From Chimaeribacter coloradensis (lineage in GTDB: Bacteria > Pseudomonadota > Gammaproteobacteria > Enterobacterales > Enterobacteriaceae), in assembly GCF_002858715.1 (NCBI RefSeq), contig NZ_PJZH01000008.1, forward strand, positions 62,001-126,000: a stretch of DNA of 64,000 bases. Direction: 5' to 3'. Positions 61,377 through 64,000 of this stretch are shown here, in pieces. Every line of letters starts with the position of its first letter. The stretch's first letter is position 1. The notes under the pieces were generated by a model, which was given only the letters and a program-made list of their open reading frames with translations, was not told where the DNA came from and did not search any database. The position numbers and the translations under genes were made by a program.

Positions 61377-62042
61377 CTAGGTATAGACCTGAACAATGTC
61401 GCCTATGTCTTTACTGCGTTTGTATTGTATCGCCGCAAGTAGCGCCAGCAGCGGTAAAGACATCTCCAGCAGCTCCTCTTGTGAGGTCTGAAATGCCACT
61501 AACCAAAGAGGCGCATGCCACCCAAAATTCTCTTTAAGCAACCCTAATGAACGGTCAGCGATGTTAGTCAAAGGTATTAATACAACGAACGTTACCGTGG
61601 TGACGGCATAGGCTTTATGTAATTTCGCCTGGAGCCGGATATTTTTTGCATGTTTTATAAGCAGGAAGAGGCAGGCGGCCACAACAGGTAACAGGATTAA
61701 CAACGCGCCTATCTTATCATGCAAAGGCAGGTTTCCAGTCCAGAAGCGCAGTTTAAGCATGCTCATATGAGCAATGGATTTGTGTAAATCTGCCTCTCTG
61801 GCCATCATGATAAACAGGCAAAGAATAATGGCGCAGCGAGTCATAAAAGCAATGTGAAGATCAGACCGGAAAATCAAATACAGAAGCGCGACAGCATACG
61901 CATATAACGTTAATGTTTCGATCAGCTGGCCCTCTTCCATTAAATGGATGACGGTATTTGTCGGTAACAGGCACGACAAGACAAAAGCGAAAAAAGAGAC
62001 AAAGACAGCCAGCCTGACTCCGGAAAAGGGGTGAGTAAACAT
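61377..62042 (-). CDS. Hypothetical polytopic membrane protein
   Basis: This 221-aa protein has about six hydrophobic helices with short loops, no signal peptide cleavage site, and a C-terminal basic tail (YKRSKDIGD). I recognise no family. The AT-rich composition is the same as in the WaaY-like gene, which begins 67 bases downstream, so the two may have arrived together and act in envelope modification; this is inference. The conserved-looking MAREADLHKSIAHMSMLKLRFWTG loop with Arg, Glu, Asp and His between helices could be an active site. Confidence 0.6.
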   Translation of the reverse strand: MFTHPFSGVRLAVFVSFFAFVLSCLLPTNTVIHLMEEGQLIETLTLYAYAVALLYLIFRSDLHIAFMTRCAIILCLFIMMAREADLHKSIAHMSMLKLRFWTGNLPLHDKIGALLILLPVVAACLFLLIKHAKNIRLQAKLHKAYAVTTVTFVVLIPLTNIADRSLGLLKENFGWHAPLWLVAFQTSQEELLEMSLPLLALLAAIQYKRSKDIGDIVQVYT

Positions 62043-62710
62043 AAAGAGCCTTAAGTTCGGAAACCGATGATTATAGGTATATTTTTTGTTATCGTTTTGT
62101 CAAAAAATGCCCAAAGATTTATAAACTATATTGTCACTTACTGTAATTAATCAGTTAACGTTATTCGTGCTTCGCGCATCCGTAAAGGCTGGCTAATACG
62201 GGCACCTTTTTGCCGGGCACGGATTACGCTCCCCGGCAGCATCTTTTTTTAATATTGACTGCTATTTTTGAAATATTACTGACTCCACATTTTGTAATGC
62301 CGCCATGAGGGCTTACGCATTATTACGCGGCGCGTTAAGGCGTTGGTGAATTTTACCTTTTATATTGCCCCTAAGATAAATCATACCGTTTTGGACATAT
62401 CCCTGGCTTGCTCCCCATTAATGACTACACCGCGAAGTTAGCCATCTTTTCATCAGCAGCGTGCGGACATCCCCATGAAGAAACGTGTTTCCGGCGATCA
62501 CAGCCTGGCGCTGTGCCGTGGCTGCCCGGCGACGATAAGAACTGATCAGAGGCGGCGTTTACCTGCCATACGGCGGCGCAAAGGGCTTTTGCGTACAGGG
62601 GGAGCTGTGCTTAATCCAGCCGGGGGAGCCGGCACAGAAAGGAGGTATTAAACGTTTTAAAAATGGGGCCCTAAGGCCCCACACTGTTTCACTGATAGTT
62701 GTATAAATGG
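62043..62710. other. Gene-poor region
   Basis: The stretch has an AT-rich left part and a GC-rich right part. A possible open frame of about 58 codons on the + strand from ATG 62475 has a high Arg content and no family likeness; I consider it non-coding or a decayed remnant. The right end carries the terminator of the PQQ dehydrogenase. Confidence 0.4.
62659..62680 (-). terminator. Rho-independent terminator of the partial PQQ dehydrogenase gene
   Basis: Read on the minus strand, the stem GGGGCC / GGCCCC with a 4-nt loop is followed by a T-rich run (ATTTTTAAAA). It lies 30 bases after the stop codon. Confidence 0.85.
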
Positions 62711-64000
62711 CTATTCAGGCAGCGCATAGACCACGACCTGATCGCCAACCTGATCCTTCAGGATAGTATTCCCGCCTGCGACGAACGCCACATACTGACG
62801 GCCTTTATATTCATAGACCGACGGGTTCGCTACCGCAGGGGCTTCCACCTGATCGGACCACAACTCTTCACCGCTATCCACTGAATAGGCGCGGACTTTG
62901 GCATCCATCGAGGCGCCGATAAACACCACGCCGCCAGCGGTGACAGCCGGGCCGCCGATAGTCGGTGAGCCCCAGCTTTCCGGCATAAAGAAGCCGTACT
63001 GCTGAGACGCGCCAACCGGACGACGCCATTTCACATCACCGGTATGCATATCCAGCGCGACGATCTCGCCGAACGGCGGCTGCCAGCACGGCATACCCAA
63101 CCAGTTATTTGCCACCATCAGGCGCAGACCGTAAGGGGCCCCTTCCTGCGGCGCAAAGCCGCTCTCGTTGCCGGAGTCCTTATCCGCTTTATCGTAATCT
63201 TCACGGCTGTAGAGCTTCACATACTGCACAATGTGTGAGGTGTTGACGATGGCGATCTGTTTTTCCGGATCGAACGCTACCCCACCCCACTGGACGCCAC
63301 CGGCACTGTCCGGATAGGTCAGCGTGCCCTCGCCTTTGGTGGTCGGCGGCGTGTACATCCCCTCATAGGTCAGCTTATCCCATAGGCGCGAACACTGGCC
63401 GGCACCCACCATATCCGCCAGTTTCCAGATTGCCGGCTTTTTCGACTGATCAAGCAGCGGGGCGGGTTTGGTCGGGAACGGCTGCGTTGGCGAAAGCACT
63501 TCGCCCTGCACCGAACCATCGCCCTGCGGCACCGGACGTTCTTCAATCGGCCAGACATCCTCACCCGTCAGACGGTTCACAACAAACAGAAAGCCCTGCT
63601 TGGTCGCCTGGATCAGCGCCGGGATCTGTTTGCCGTTTACGGTGATATCCATCAGCGTCGGCGCAGAGTTGATATCGTAATCCCACACGTCGTGATGCAC
63701 CCATTGGCGGGACCAGACCACTTTACCGGTGTTGATGTCCAGCGCGGTGGTTGAGGTGCCGAGCGGAATAGGATCGACGCGATTACCGCCCCAGTAGTTG
63801 GGGGAAGGTGAGGAGACCGGCAGATAGACTAAGCCATGCGCCTCATCGGCAGACATATGCGTCCAGACGTTAGCCGTACCGGTGCGTTGGCGGATCGCTG
63901 CCGGGATCGCGTCAAAGGTCCATTCACGCTCGCCGGTCTGTGCATTGATGGAGAACACGGAGCCCGGAGGCGCTTCAGCATAGGCCCAGTCTTTACCGGC
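62711..64000 (-). CDS. PQQ-dependent dehydrogenase of the glucose/quinate family, 5' end outside the window
   Basis: The reading frame remains open to the right edge (about 429 codons present), so the N-terminal third is missing. The visible part is the C-terminal propeller of a quinoprotein dehydrogenase: NVWTHMSADEAHGLVYLPV, HHDVWDYDINSAPTLMDI (with the catalytic-region Asp), EERPVPQGDGSVQGEVLSPTQPFPTKP, and the PCWQPPFGEIVALDMHTGDVKWRRPVG propeller blade. It differs from the complete enzyme at 13.5 kb, so the replicon codes for at least two PQQ enzymes with different substrates. Whether this one has membrane helices cannot be seen. Confidence 0.92.
   Translation of the reverse strand, partial: AGKDWAYAEAPPGSVFSINAQTGEREWTFDAIPAAIRQRTGTANVWTHMSADEAHGLVYLPVSSPSPNYWGGNRVDPIPLGTSTTALDINTGKVVWSRQWVHHDVWDYDINSAPTLMDITVNGKQIPALIQATKQGFLFVVNRLTGEDVWPIEERPVPQGDGSVQGEVLSPTQPFPTKPAPLLDQSKKPAIWKLADMVGAGQCSRLWDKLTYEGMYTPPTTKGEGTLTYPDSAGGVQWGGVAFDPEKQIAIVNTSHIVQYVKLYSREDYDKADKDSGNESGFAPQEGAPYGLRLMVANNWLGMPCWQPPFGEIVALDMHTGDVKWRRPVGASQQYGFFMPESWGSPTIGGPAVTAGGVVFIGASMDAKVRAYSVDSGEELWSDQVEAPAVANPSVYEYKGRQYVAFVAGGNTILKDQVGDQVVVYALPE

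Noticed and set aside
62475-62651. 58-codon Arg-rich open frame
   Set aside because: Translation looks like out-of-frame GC-rich DNA; no evidence for coding.

Overview
The window looks like part of a large accessory replicon (megaplasmid or chromid) of a member of the Enterobacterales (Enterobacteriaceae or Erwiniaceae type). The protein families, E. coli-like relatives (YajD, HiuH, BglA-, WaaY- and BisC-type proteins), strong Shine-Dalgarno sites, and GC-rich catabolic genes interrupted by AT-rich islets fit this. The replicon argument rests on a type Ib ParA gene with a ribbon-helix-helix partner inside arrays of centromere-like repeats, an AbiE-type toxin-antitoxin pair, and a recombinase with the length and catalytic residues of phage P1 Cre next to a 34-bp lox-like site. 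No replication initiator gene lies in the window, so the plasmid assignment is an inference.

Layout. 0-6 kb: tripartite RND efflux system with a divergent outer-membrane factor. 6-13 kb: CitMHS transporter, SMP-30 lactonase, then an HMG-CoA-lyase-like / CoA-transferase / MFS operon with an IclR regulator. 13.4-15.8 kb: membrane-bound PQQ dehydrogenase. 15.8-25.7 kb: maintenance zone with the par locus, AbiE pair, yajD, LysE exporter, MscS channel, LysR/cupin pair and Cre/lox-like system. 25.7-32.9 kb: a beta-glucoside PTS locus (LacI regulator, IIB-IIC-IIA, GH1 and GH4 phospho-beta-glucosidases, ROK kinase). 33-36 kb: a small cupin / beta-decarboxylating dehydrogenase / tautomerase operon with a divergent GntR regulator. 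36-40 kb: small hypothetical genes, HiuH and an AT-rich orphan Hcp type VI module. 40-43.5 kb: MFS and alpha/beta hydrolase with a divergent LysR regulator. 43.5-45.7 kb: a MesX-MesD methionine synthase pair behind two candidate MetR boxes. 46.2-47.1 kb: a second AT-rich type VI islet, where an Hcp-like N terminus is joined to an L,D-transpeptidase-like (Tlde1/DUF2778) toxin and followed by a secreted candidate immunity protein. 47.2-57.8 kb: a gene set matching the Bacillus yxeKLMNOPQ S-(2-succino)cysteine pathway, plus a molybdenum S-oxide reductase. 58-60.5 kb: Ldh2-type dehydrogenase, monooxygenase and a second double-winged-helix GntR regulator. 60.6-62 kb: AT-rich islet with a WaaY-like LPS kinase and a membrane protein. 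62.7 kb to the end: a second PQQ dehydrogenase, cut by the window edge.

Together the content is that of a plant- or soil-associated enteric replicon: sugar and organic-acid uptake and oxidation, sulfur-compound salvage, efflux, contact-dependent competition, and stable maintenance modules.
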